Source of the DNA: WJJR01 sp964440935
GTDB lineage: Bacteria > Zixibacteria > MSB-5A5 > WJJR01
DNA: 59,788 nt
Reading direction: 5' to 3'
NCBI GenBank assembly: GCA_964440935.1
Contig: CAYTTY010000020.1
Location: 1-59,788 of the forward strand
The translations under genes were made by a program, and so were the position numbers. The notes beneath the pieces were generated by a model. The model made no database searches and was not told the DNA's origin. It saw nothing but the letters and a program-made list of their open reading frames with translations. This document shows, piece after piece, positions 36,068 through 44,282 of the stretch (the first letter of the stretch is position 1; every line of letters starts with the position of its first letter).

Positions 36068-37987
36068 CTATTGACGGGCGGCCTTTAGCGATACTTGCAA
36101 AACATACAAGCCCATCAACAGGTAGATCGCCAGCGACAGCAGGTCCGAGTCAACAATCGTGATCGGGAGGTTTGCTCCCGAGGTGATTGCGACCGCCAGA
36201 CCGATTCCCGTTAGCGCTTCGCCGGCAATCAATCCCGACGATAACAGCGTGCCTCGGGTTTGCGCGCGTTCGGTCGCTGCGGGACCGCGCTTGCGAGTGA
36301 GCAACTGCATCACCCATGCAATCATCCCGCCCAGGAACAAACCGGAAGTGGTCCCAAAGGGAAGATAGATACCAACCGCCACCGGCATCGGGTAGGCGCG
36401 GAACTTTGTGCGTTTACGCAGTACCTCATCGATAACAATGATCCCTGCCGCGAGCAGGCAGCCAATCCAGACCATGTTCCAGGGCAGGTGGGCATCGGTG
36501 AACATGGCGCTGGTCAAGCTGGCAAACAGCGAGGCTTGCGGGGCGCCAAGCGATCCCGGTTCACCGGTTCCGATTCCCCACGCGTTGTGCAGCAATGATA
36601 ACACCCAGGCGAATGTGAATGCGGGTGCAAGCACGCCCAACAATTCAACCCACTGCTGTTTTCGAGGTGTGGCTCGCACGAGAAAGCCGGTTTTTAGATC
36701 TTGTGAAATGTCGCCGGCTGTGCAGACGGCGCAACAGACGACACCGGCCACTCCCAGGGTGGCGATGATGCCCATGGTGCCTTTCAGCCCGAAGCCGAGC
36801 AAAATCGCCGCAGTGAACAACACTGCGGTAATGGTCATTCCCGAAACCGGGCTGTTGGACGAACCGACCACGCCACAGATGTAGGCGGCGACGGACACCA
36901 GCAGGAAGGCGGCGATCACCATGATGATGGTGGTGAGAGCCGCAATGGCGAACGAGTGGACCAGGAAGGCGTAGAGGAAGAACATCGGAATCATCGTTAA
37001 CAGCATGATGACCGACACTTCGCGTTTCGTCATCGTCAACTGGGTTCGATCCACCGCCAGGTGCCCGGAGACCTTTTCATAGGCGGCACCGACAGCTTTA
37101 AGACCGTGGATGATGCTGCCCCGAACTTTGATCAATGACCAGACACCCGAGACGGCCATGGCGCCGACACCCATGTAGCGAATGTTTTGATCCCACAAGT
37201 CCCAGGCGGCGTCGAGGGCGGTCATCGAGGACAGATCCGGATGATTGGGCGACATGATCGGGATTCCAATCAGCCAGCCCAGGACACTCCCGCCAAAAAC
37301 CATGATGGCGATATTGGGACCGACAATGTATCCGACACCGATCAATGACACCGACATGTCGAAGCCACCGTAGAAGATCGATTGGCCGATGCGAAATGCC
37401 CCTTCCACGGTCGAGCGGATGATCGAGAGGGCCGATACAAGAACCTTGAAAGCGACACCAATGCCGAGGGCTTGAAACAGGCTCATCGCGCCGGTGCCGC
37501 CGGTGTCACCGGCTTCAAGCACCTTGGCACAGGCCACACCTTCCGGATAAACCAATTCGGGATCGCCGATGACCAGCGATTCGCGCAGGGGAACCATGAA
37601 GAGCACACCGAGGGTACCACCCAGGAGCGCGATCAGACCGGTTTCCCAGAATTTGAAATCGCCCCATACGCCCGCGATGACCAGGGCGGGTACGGTGAAG
37701 ATGATACCCGCGGCCAGCGATTCACCGGTAGAAGCGATGGTTTGAACGATATTATTTTCCAGAATTGAGCCGGAACGCAAGACACCACGCAGAATGGCCA
37801 TCGAAATCACGGCCGCCGGAATGCTGGCGGAGACGGTCATTCCGACCTTCAATCCGAGGTAGGTGTTGGCGGCGGCGAGGACGACGGCGAGGATGATGCC
37901 GAGGATGATCGCCTTCGCGGTGGTTTCGGGTGGAAAACTCACTCCCGCCGATCCCGCCGGCCCGTCCAGATTCGCTTGAGTCGTCAA
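36068..37987 (-). CDS. OPT family oligopeptide transporter
   Basis: 639 residues with about fourteen to sixteen hydrophobic helices. Family marks are ANTYLGLKVGMTVSASIPAAV near residue 40, NNIVQTIASTGESLAAG near 77, PEGVACAKVLEAG near 148 and the central DISQDLKTGFLV. OPT proteins are proton-coupled importers of small peptides or metal chelates in the inner membrane. The gene is divergent from a TPR lipoprotein. With the M1 and M14 peptidases elsewhere in the window it fits a peptide-using lifestyle, though they are not in one operon. Confidence 0.92.
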   Translation of the reverse strand: MTTQANLDGPAGSAGVSFPPETTAKAIILGIILAVVLAAANTYLGLKVGMTVSASIPAAVISMAILRGVLRSGSILENNIVQTIASTGESLAAGIIFTVPALVIAGVWGDFKFWETGLIALLGGTLGVLFMVPLRESLVIGDPELVYPEGVACAKVLEAGDTGGTGAMSLFQALGIGVAFKVLVSALSIIRSTVEGAFRIGQSIFYGGFDMSVSLIGVGYIVGPNIAIMVFGGSVLGWLIGIPIMSPNHPDLSSMTALDAAWDLWDQNIRYMGVGAMAVSGVWSLIKVRGSIIHGLKAVGAAYEKVSGHLAVDRTQLTMTKREVSVIMLLTMIPMFFLYAFLVHSFAIAALTTIIMVIAAFLLVSVAAYICGVVGSSNSPVSGMTITAVLFTAAILLGFGLKGTMGIIATLGVAGVVCCAVCTAGDISQDLKTGFLVRATPRKQQWVELLGVLAPAFTFAWVLSLLHNAWGIGTGEPGSLGAPQASLFASLTSAMFTDAHLPWNMVWIGCLLAAGIIVIDEVLRKRTKFRAYPMPVAVGIYLPFGTTSGLFLGGMIAWVMQLLTRKRGPAATERAQTRGTLLSSGLIAGEALTGIGLAVAITSGANLPITIVDSDLLSLAIYLLMGLYVLQVSLKAARQ

Positions 37988-38341
37988 GTTCGTGTCTCCC
38001 GTTGAACAAGTCCCATGTCAATGCCGATGAATTTTACCGTCGTCGCTGAAGTGTCACATTGCTCCGTTGCTCATCTGTTACCGTTGCGGATCTGAGTGAC
38101 AACCGGGGAGGCCGATATCATAAGCTGCGATGGTACAGGCGGATGCGCAATGACTCAAGACAAATCTCACCACTCCGTCGACAGCTCTCTGCGATTCCGC
38201 CACTGATGAGCGCGAACTGCTCGCGACCGGTTGGTTGGATGCATAGGCAGAAATCAACGGAACATCTGTCTTTCTTGGGGAATTCTTAGATCACAAGGCG
38301 TGTATGAACGTATGAAGGGGGGCAGGATGACTTGAGGATTC
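37988..38341. other. Divergent intergenic region, nothing recognised
   Basis: 354 bases between the OPT gene and the TPR lipoprotein gene. It should hold two promoters, but I could not pick convincing boxes, hairpins or small frames. Confidence 0.4.
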
Positions 38342-40069
38342 ATGTTGAGCCTTATTGAACGATACCTGACACGTGCACGGTGGGCCCATGGGCGGTACTG
38401 TGGCGCTCTGCTGTTGGTTTTGGGCAGTGTTGTCGTTTTGGGCTGCGCGGGGAATGCACAGCAGGTGTCGACATCCGATAGCCGGCCGCAGCGCGGCGAT
38501 GAAGAACTGGATCCGATGGCATTTCAGCACTTTTCGGTCGGCACGATTGCGATGGCGGCCGGTGATCTGCCGAGCGCGACCACGCATTTTAAGCGCGCGC
38601 TACGGTTCGATCCGAAGTCGTATGAGATTCGGATGACGCTGGCCGAGTCGTTCTTCCTGGCCGGCAACTATAAGGACGCGATTGCGACGGCGTCGGTGGC
38701 CGAGCCTCGCGACTTGCGTGTGTTGGACTTCCTTGGTAAATGCTACCGGTACACCAACCAGAATGAGAACGCCGCCGGCGTGTACCGTGAAGTGGTTGCT
38801 CGCGACACTACCGATGCGTCGGCCTACTGGTACTTGTCCCGTTTGTCAGAACGGAACGGCGAATATGCGGCCGCCGCTGAGTATCTCCTGCATGCGGCGC
38901 GCTTACGGGCGAGCGCCCGGTACTTTCAGGAGGCCGGCGATCTCTTTTCGCGCGCGTCGGAATTTAAACGCGCACAAGAGGCCTACGCCGAATCGATTAC
39001 ACGCGACTCGACCATGGCCAATCGCCGCGCGATCATCGGGAAAGCGCAAGCCCACGAGGCGGTTGGCGAACACGAGGCGGCGTTGGAAGTCTATCAGCGT
39101 GCCCGCGATCTCGATCCGGATGATCTGAGTGTACGGAAGCGTCTCATCAGCCACTATCTGTATGTCGATCAACCTGATTCGGCCATCGTCGAAATCCGCC
39201 GATTGCTCGACATCACCTCTGACGTTCAAGAAGAAACACGTCTCGGTGTATTGCTGTTTGGCACCGAGCGATACGATGAGGCCGAGGAGGTGTTTCAGGG
39301 CCTGCGCGAGCGAGGGGACTCGTACATTTCGCTCTACTACCTCGGCCGCCTGATGCAGATACGTGACAATCCCGACTCCGCGAAGGCCTACTACTGGGCG
39401 GCGGTGGCGGTTGACGATACGATCACCGATGGTTGGATCGCGTTAATGAGCGCGTTGATCGAACAGGATTCAGTGGGTCGCGCCGTCGATGTGGCGGAGG
39501 AAGGTGTTGAGCGAACCAATCGACCGATACCATTTTGGTATTACCTGGGCGCCAGTGCCGCACGCCGGCAATCGTACGATTCCGCTCTTGTCTATTTGGA
39601 ACGGGCGTATACGCTCGACTCGACGGATTCAAGGGTAGCATTTGCGATCGGTTCCGCGCTGGAACGGAATGGTCAGTTCGCGCAGTCGGCATTGGTCTTC
39701 TCACGGCTGATTCGTCGTGAGCCGCAACATGCGCCGGCGTTGAACTATCTGGGCTACATGTATGCCGACAGTGGGATTCACCTCGACGAGTCGCTCGACT
39801 TGATCGAGCGCGCGCTGGCGGTGGATCCTCACAATCCGGCCTACCTGGACAGCTATGCCTGGGTGTTGTATCGACTGGGTCGGCTCGAAGAGGCCGAAGA
39901 GCAAATGCGCAAGGCCATTGAGCGGACGGATTCGGATCCCGTCATGTTCGAGCATCTGGGGGACATCCTCGCCGCTCAGGGCAAAGACGATGAGGCGCGT
40001 CGCCATTGGCAGCATGCACTGGAGATCGATCCGCAAAACGACAGTGTGCGTGCGAAGTTGGAGCCGTGA
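38342..40069 (+). CDS. TPR-repeat lipoprotein
   Basis: 575 residues. A lipoprotein signal with lipobox VLGC (about residue 37) is preceded by an unusually long, basic N-region. The rest is a run of about a dozen tetratricopeptide repeats, for example AMAAGDLPSATTHFKRALRFDP, HEAALEVYQRARDLDP, HLDESLDLIERALAVDP, RLEEAEEQMRKAIE and DEARRHWQHALEIDP. TPR superhelices bind partner proteins, and this one would sit on a membrane facing the periplasm. Partners are unknown. The next gene, an Ig-like lipoprotein, is 412 bases away across a repeat cluster. Confidence 0.88.
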   Translation: MLSLIERYLTRARWAHGRYCGALLLVLGSVVVLGCAGNAQQVSTSDSRPQRGDEELDPMAFQHFSVGTIAMAAGDLPSATTHFKRALRFDPKSYEIRMTLAESFFLAGNYKDAIATASVAEPRDLRVLDFLGKCYRYTNQNENAAGVYREVVARDTTDASAYWYLSRLSERNGEYAAAAEYLLHAARLRASARYFQEAGDLFSRASEFKRAQEAYAESITRDSTMANRRAIIGKAQAHEAVGEHEAALEVYQRARDLDPDDLSVRKRLISHYLYVDQPDSAIVEIRRLLDITSDVQEETRLGVLLFGTERYDEAEEVFQGLRERGDSYISLYYLGRLMQIRDNPDSAKAYYWAAVAVDDTITDGWIALMSALIEQDSVGRAVDVAEEGVERTNRPIPFWYYLGASAARRQSYDSALVYLERAYTLDSTDSRVAFAIGSALERNGQFAQSALVFSRLIRREPQHAPALNYLGYMYADSGIHLDESLDLIERALAVDPHNPAYLDSYAWVLYRLGRLEEAEEQMRKAIERTDSDPVMFEHLGDILAAQGKDDEARRHWQHALEIDPQNDSVRAKLEP

Positions 40070-40146
40070 CGGTTCACGCAAACTCCCCGATTGGTATCAA
40101 TCGGTGAAATCTTCGAACAGTTTTCATAGGTGAGTTCGTTTGCAAT

Positions 40147-40216
40147 AGGGGTGCCACGCCCCTTGAGGCCCGTGGCACCCTGATCCAAACGGAAAGGATT
40201 TATGACAATTGCTATA
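40147..40216 (+). repeat. GTGCCACG palindrome plus end unit
   Basis: GGGGTGCCACGCCCCTTGAG followed by GCCCGTGGCACCC forms a REP-like palindrome. Immediately after comes CAAACGGAAAGG and the degenerate unit ATGACAATTGCTATA. Confidence 0.7.
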
Positions 40217-40257
40217 AGGGCGTGACGATACAGGTGTGTCACTGCAATCCGCCTTTT

Positions 40258-40325
40258 CAAGGGGTGTATTGAATACGCCCCCTGCGAGAAATCGTTAAGC
40301 GGAAAGGGCGTGCTCAGCACGCCTC
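40258..40325. repeat. Family C repeat, copy 2
   Basis: Palindromes GGGGTGTATTGAATACGCCCC and GGGCGTGCTCAGCACGCC flank GCGAGAAATCGTTAAGCGGA. Layout and sequence match the reverse complement of 13374-13443. Confidence 0.75.
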
Positions 40326-40481
40326 GACGGATGATAGTCGCGTCGATGTACGCTGCCATGCTGCCTCACCCGATCTCAGAACTCCGTAAGCTCCGCAAGC
40401 GCTACGCCAAGAGTGCTAAGTCAATATGTCCCCAAAGGTCTGGTCTTGCTGTTGCCGTGATAGTAGCGTAGCTTCACGCCC

Positions 40482-42194
40482 GTGAACGGACGCGCTTCCC
40501 AAGTACATCACACGTTGTTCTGGCACATGGTGCTGGTCGGGCTGGCGGTTTCGTGTGCGAGTGGGTGTGCTCAAAAAGGAGCGCCTCAAGGTGGGCCACC
40601 CGATACAACACCTCCGCAAATCATGAGTACCGTTCCACCAGGCGGTGCGGTCAATGTCGATCGCGCGGTCGTATTCGAGATTGAGTTTTCGGAATCGGTA
40701 AAGAAGTCAGATCTCATCGCCAACTTGTATGTGTCGCCCCAACGGGCGGGGGAGCCCGAGGTTGACTGGTCCGGCCAGAGGGTACGGATCACCTGGGGAG
40801 ATTCCTTACGCGATGACGTAACGTATCGTGTGACCGTGGGATCACGCCTCAGCGACATCCGGAACAACCCGATGGCGGAACCGTACACGTTCGCGTTTTC
40901 CACCGGAGACAAAATCGATTCGGGCCGGGTAACCGGACGGGTGTGGCAAGACATGGTTCCGGCCCCGGCCTACGATGTTCTGGCGTATATGCTCACCGGC
41001 CAACCCTGGCAGCCGTCGCATCCCGACTATCAGACTCAGACCAACGACAGCGGTCGCTTCGACTTACCCTATCTTCCCGATGCGGTTTTTCGCGTTGTGG
41101 CGGTGCAGGACAAAAACGGGAATGCCCAACCCGATCACGGCGAGTTTGTCGCTGTTGCGCCGCATGATGTCCCATCGTCGCGCACGGGGCGAGGCGGAGA
41201 TGTTGAGATGTACGCGGTGCTATATGATACTCTGCGTTTCGAGATTTCAGCGTGCACCGTCAGCGATGACGGCGTTTTTTTGATTGGATTGTCGCATGCG
41301 GTCGATACGTCGTGGTGGACAGCGCGCGGGTTTGCCATCAGTGATTCGGCGACCGGTGAACCGGTTGCCGTCAGTGTGCTCGATCCGCTTCCGCCGCGAT
41401 ACACCATTGTGCCGGCCATACCGGACAATGCTCAGGACGGCCGGGTCTACCGGGTTGCATTTACGCCTGCCGATGATGTCGCTCCCCTCAATGTTCGAGG
41501 TACGCCGATGTCGGCGTGCACGTCGTATGTGACCTATCCGGAGATTGTTGATACAACGGGTCCACGGATTCAGTGGACGCGGTTTCCGACGGCAACAGAG
41601 GTGGTTGTGCCGCGAGCGCCGATTGAGTGGGTATTTTCGGAGCCGGTACGGATTGATTCGCTGGATGACGCAGTTGCGGTATATGATTCTGTTGGAAATG
41701 TGATCCCGGGGACGGTGAAGTGGGCCGATGTGCGTCACGTGTTGTTCACTCCTGAATCACCCTGGCCGGACACCACGACAGTGGTTGTCACGCTTGATTC
41801 CGCGTCGGTACGAGACCACGAGGGCAATCCGTCGGTTTCCCAGACATTCAATTGGACATTTCCACCGTTGACGGCGAGCGGGATGGGCGATGTGTCGTTG
41901 CGGATACCAACCACAGACAGCGCCTTGATTGGAACCCCGGTCGTTATACTGGCGCAGTCGGTGCGGTTGGATTTGCATCGTCGTTGGACCATCGTCGACA
42001 CGGATACGGCGATCGTTTCATTGCCTGCCGGCAACTGGCTCTTTGGCGCTTTCCGGGATTTGGACGGCAATGGACGGTTCGGTCCGGGGCGCGTATCGCC
42101 ACCGTACCGGGCGGCAGAACCGCGAGTGACATTGCCGGATACTGTCGGCGTACGTGCGCGATTTACCGTGGAAGATATTTCGCTAGGCTTGTAA
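40482..42194 (+). CDS. Ig-like domain lipoprotein
   Basis: 570 residues from a GTG start, preferred because it supplies the Arg/His-containing N-region; ATG 40527 would leave an uncharged signal. Lipobox SGC is near residue 29, followed by QKGAPQGGPPDTTPP. Residues about 45-140 are a bacterial Ig-like domain (PPQIMSTVPPGGAVNVDRAVVF in parts, ending TFAFSTGD). A carboxypeptidase-regulatory-like segment follows (GRFDLPYLPDAVFRVVAVQDKNGNA, in parts), and a second Ig-like domain lies at about 360-470 (TFNWTFPP). Such lipoproteins are common in Bacteroidetes-like genomes with unknown role. Probably outer-membrane anchored. Confidence 0.8.
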   Translation: MNGRASQVHHTLFWHMVLVGLAVSCASGCAQKGAPQGGPPDTTPPQIMSTVPPGGAVNVDRAVVFEIEFSESVKKSDLIANLYVSPQRAGEPEVDWSGQRVRITWGDSLRDDVTYRVTVGSRLSDIRNNPMAEPYTFAFSTGDKIDSGRVTGRVWQDMVPAPAYDVLAYMLTGQPWQPSHPDYQTQTNDSGRFDLPYLPDAVFRVVAVQDKNGNAQPDHGEFVAVAPHDVPSSRTGRGGDVEMYAVLYDTLRFEISACTVSDDGVFLIGLSHAVDTSWWTARGFAISDSATGEPVAVSVLDPLPPRYTIVPAIPDNAQDGRVYRVAFTPADDVAPLNVRGTPMSACTSYVTYPEIVDTTGPRIQWTRFPTATEVVVPRAPIEWVFSEPVRIDSLDDAVAVYDSVGNVIPGTVKWADVRHVLFTPESPWPDTTTVVVTLDSASVRDHEGNPSVSQTFNWTFPPLTASGMGDVSLRIPTTDSALIGTPVVILAQSVRLDLHRRWTIVDTDTAIVSLPAGNWLFGAFRDLDGNGRFGPGRVSPPYRAAEPRVTLPDTVGVRARFTVEDISLGL

Positions 42195-42298
42195 AAACGC
42201 GTGTAACCGGTTGTTCGATGACGCTGCCGATTTGCGTGGTGTTGTCCAAGCGTCAATCGTGCGATTTCAATAGGCAGATCAGTCACAGGAGGGTATCC

Positions 42299-43192
42299 AT
42301 GCCACAATTCACCTGGGAGAAGTGGGAGCCGCTGTTGCTTTCGTACGGGACATCGGTTGGTCTCACGATTCTCAACATTTTACTAATCTTGATACTGGGT
42401 TGGATTGCGATTCGGTTTGTCCGCAAGGTTCTGACCAAGCTGTCCGTCGTTATGCTGCGTTTCTCGCGCGATGAGGATGCCTCGGCTGCCGCAGCCGAAA
42501 AACGGGTGTCCACATTGACGGGATTGCTGGGAACGATTGCGCGTGTGGCGGTCTGGTCGATTGTTGTCGTGGTCATTCTCACCGAGGTCGGAGTGGACAT
42601 CGCACCAATCTTGGCGGGCGCTGGTATCGCCGGTCTGGCGGTTGGTTTCGGCGCGCAGAATCTGGTGCGGGATGTGATTACGGGATTCTTCATCGTGTTG
42701 GAGAATCAGATCCGCATCGGCGATGTGGCCATCATCAATGGAACCGGCGGTCTGGTTGAGCAGATCAGCTTTCGCACGATCACGTTACGCGATCTCAGCG
42801 GGGTGGTGCACATCTTTCCCAACGGCACGATCTCGACGTTGTCGAATATGACAAAGACCTGGTCGGCGGCGGTTCTGGACATCGGCGTCGCCTATCATCA
42901 TGACACCGATCAGGTGGTGGAGGTCATGCGTGAGGTGTATGACGACTTGAAGAACGATCCCGAGTTCGGCCCCAAGCTCATTGGCGATTTCGAAGTCTTC
43001 GGTGTCGACAGCTTTGGTGATAATTCGGTCACCATTCGTGCCCGGATCAAGACCGAGCCGATTCAGCAGTGGGGCGTGGCACGCGAATACCGGCGGCGGC
43101 TCAAGCACGCGTTTGACGAGAAAGACATCACGATCCCGTTTCCGCAGCGGACGCTGCACTTTGTCAATCCGCCGATGCCGCAGGCGGCGTAA
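42299..43192 (+). CDS. MscS-family mechanosensitive channel (1)
   Basis: 297 residues from ATG 42299, which has CAGGAGGG at good spacing. Two or three membrane helices precede the pore helix AGAGIAGLAVGFGAQNLVRDVITGF, read as the Gly/Ala-packed TM3 of MscS. The beta domain follows (IRIGDVAIINGTGGLVEQIS, FPNGTISTLSN) and a C-terminal alpha/beta end with IPFPQRTLHF. It gates on membrane tension to release solutes in osmotic downshock. A second MscS is at 57567-58379; the two are only moderately alike. Confidence 0.92.
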   Translation: MPQFTWEKWEPLLLSYGTSVGLTILNILLILILGWIAIRFVRKVLTKLSVVMLRFSRDEDASAAAAEKRVSTLTGLLGTIARVAVWSIVVVVILTEVGVDIAPILAGAGIAGLAVGFGAQNLVRDVITGFFIVLENQIRIGDVAIINGTGGLVEQISFRTITLRDLSGVVHIFPNGTISTLSNMTKTWSAAVLDIGVAYHHDTDQVVEVMREVYDDLKNDPEFGPKLIGDFEVFGVDSFGDNSVTIRARIKTEPIQQWGVAREYRRRLKHAFDEKDITIPFPQRTLHFVNPPMPQAA

Positions 43193-43199
43193 TCCTATC

Positions 43200-43335
43200 T
43201 GGAATGTTGTCCGCACACGTCGGCGGCGTCACCCGACCTTGCTACTCTGCGAAGTGCATGCCACGTAGCACGAGCGGGCGACGCCCTACCCATTGGGTAG
43301 CCGCCACGCGAGGGCGCGTGACGGCACAGTGAGAG
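43200..43335. repeat. GC-rich hairpin repeat near 43.3 kb
   Basis: Contains GGCGTCACCCGACC, the hairpin CTACCCATTGGGTAG and CACGCGAGGGCGCGTGACGG. The outer phrases resemble 287-345 at the window start. It occupies most of the gap between the MscS gene and the TPR gene. Confidence 0.5.
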
Positions 43336-43459
43336 AAATCATCGGGGGCGGCTGAGTTTTCTATTGCGCCTGCCGGTTATTTTCGCATCGTGGTGACTCA
43401 GGGGGGGTGGTGTACTTCACGGTTGGGCTCACGCCGTTGCGGCGGGGGAGTGCTGTATT

Positions 43460-44275
43460 GTGGCCAGACGTACCACCAGATTGACGAAGGCCGTCAGCAT
43501 TGGCATCGCGGTCGCAGTCTGTATGTGGACATTTGTCAATCGCGCTGACTGCGGGGTTGCTTGGGCGGACAATGAATCGGAGCCGACACCGGCGACCGAA
43601 CGATCGGTCATTGATGTCCTTATCGATTGGGGCATGCACGCGCTGGAGTCCGACCGTTTCCGTGAAGCGGAAGCGCGATTCCGAGAAGTGCTCGATCGCG
43701 ATTGGAACCACCCACGGGCCTACTTCCTGTTGCAGAAGGCACGGGCGATGCGTGCCCGCCAGTTATCCGAGTGGCAGTATGCCGCGCGGAGGGCAATGGC
43801 CAATCGCCAATGGGAACGTGCGTTGGTCGTCTATGAGAGGATTCTCGAAGAAGATTCGCTGAATGAGGTGGCGTTGGACGGTATTGAGCGAGTTAAAAAT
43901 CGGAGGCGTGGTGAGGAGTTGGTGTTCGCGGGCCTCGAACGATTCATCATGGGGAATTATGTCGAAGCGCGGGACGCATTCGACCGAGCGTTGCAGATCA
44001 ATCCGGCCGATTCGGTGGCGGCCCTGTACGCCCAGCGCGCCGAACAGGAGACTGAGCAGTCCACCAGTTTGGCTGATTTGCGTTCCGACGGCGAGGCGTG
44101 GGACACCTATCTCGATGCGTTGAAGCAGTTCCGCGCCGGTGAACTGTCGCGCGCCGAGGCGTTGTGGCGCGAGATACTGGAAAAGTATCCCGGTAATGAC
44201 GCGGTGCTCTCGAATCTGGAGCAGGTCATCAGACGGAAGAAGGGCGAGATCTCCGCACAGGATCTGTCGCCGTAA
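43460..44275 (+). CDS. Exported TPR protein preceding the RsbW-SpoIIE gene
   Basis: 271 residues from a GTG start, with signal-like N-terminus (TKAVSIGIAVAVCMWTFVN, end near CGVAWA). TPR-type helices occupy most of the mature part: SDRFREAEARFREVLDRDW, RQWERALVVYERILEED, GNYVEARDAFDRALQINP and AGELSRAEALWREILEKYP. The stop lies seven bases before the ATG of the RsbW-SpoIIE fusion, so the pair is almost certainly one transcript. A periplasmic TPR protein could act as a sensor partner for that membrane phosphatase; this is inference from position. Confidence 0.82.
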   Translation: MARRTTRLTKAVSIGIAVAVCMWTFVNRADCGVAWADNESEPTPATERSVIDVLIDWGMHALESDRFREAEARFREVLDRDWNHPRAYFLLQKARAMRARQLSEWQYAARRAMANRQWERALVVYERILEEDSLNEVALDGIERVKNRRRGEELVFAGLERFIMGNYVEARDAFDRALQINPADSVAALYAQRAEQETEQSTSLADLRSDGEAWDTYLDALKQFRAGELSRAEALWREILEKYPGNDAVLSNLEQVIRRKKGEISAQDLSP

Positions 44276-44282
44276 TACACTC

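Larger units (their letters stand above)
40070..40481. other. Intergenic region with repeats
   Basis: 412 bases with no gene. It holds a GGTGCCACG/CGTGGCACC palindrome (40147-40179) joined to the TTTATGACAATTGCTATA end unit (40186-40216), then family C copy 2 (40258-40325). The last 150 bases lead into the Ig-like lipoprotein gene. Confidence 0.7.
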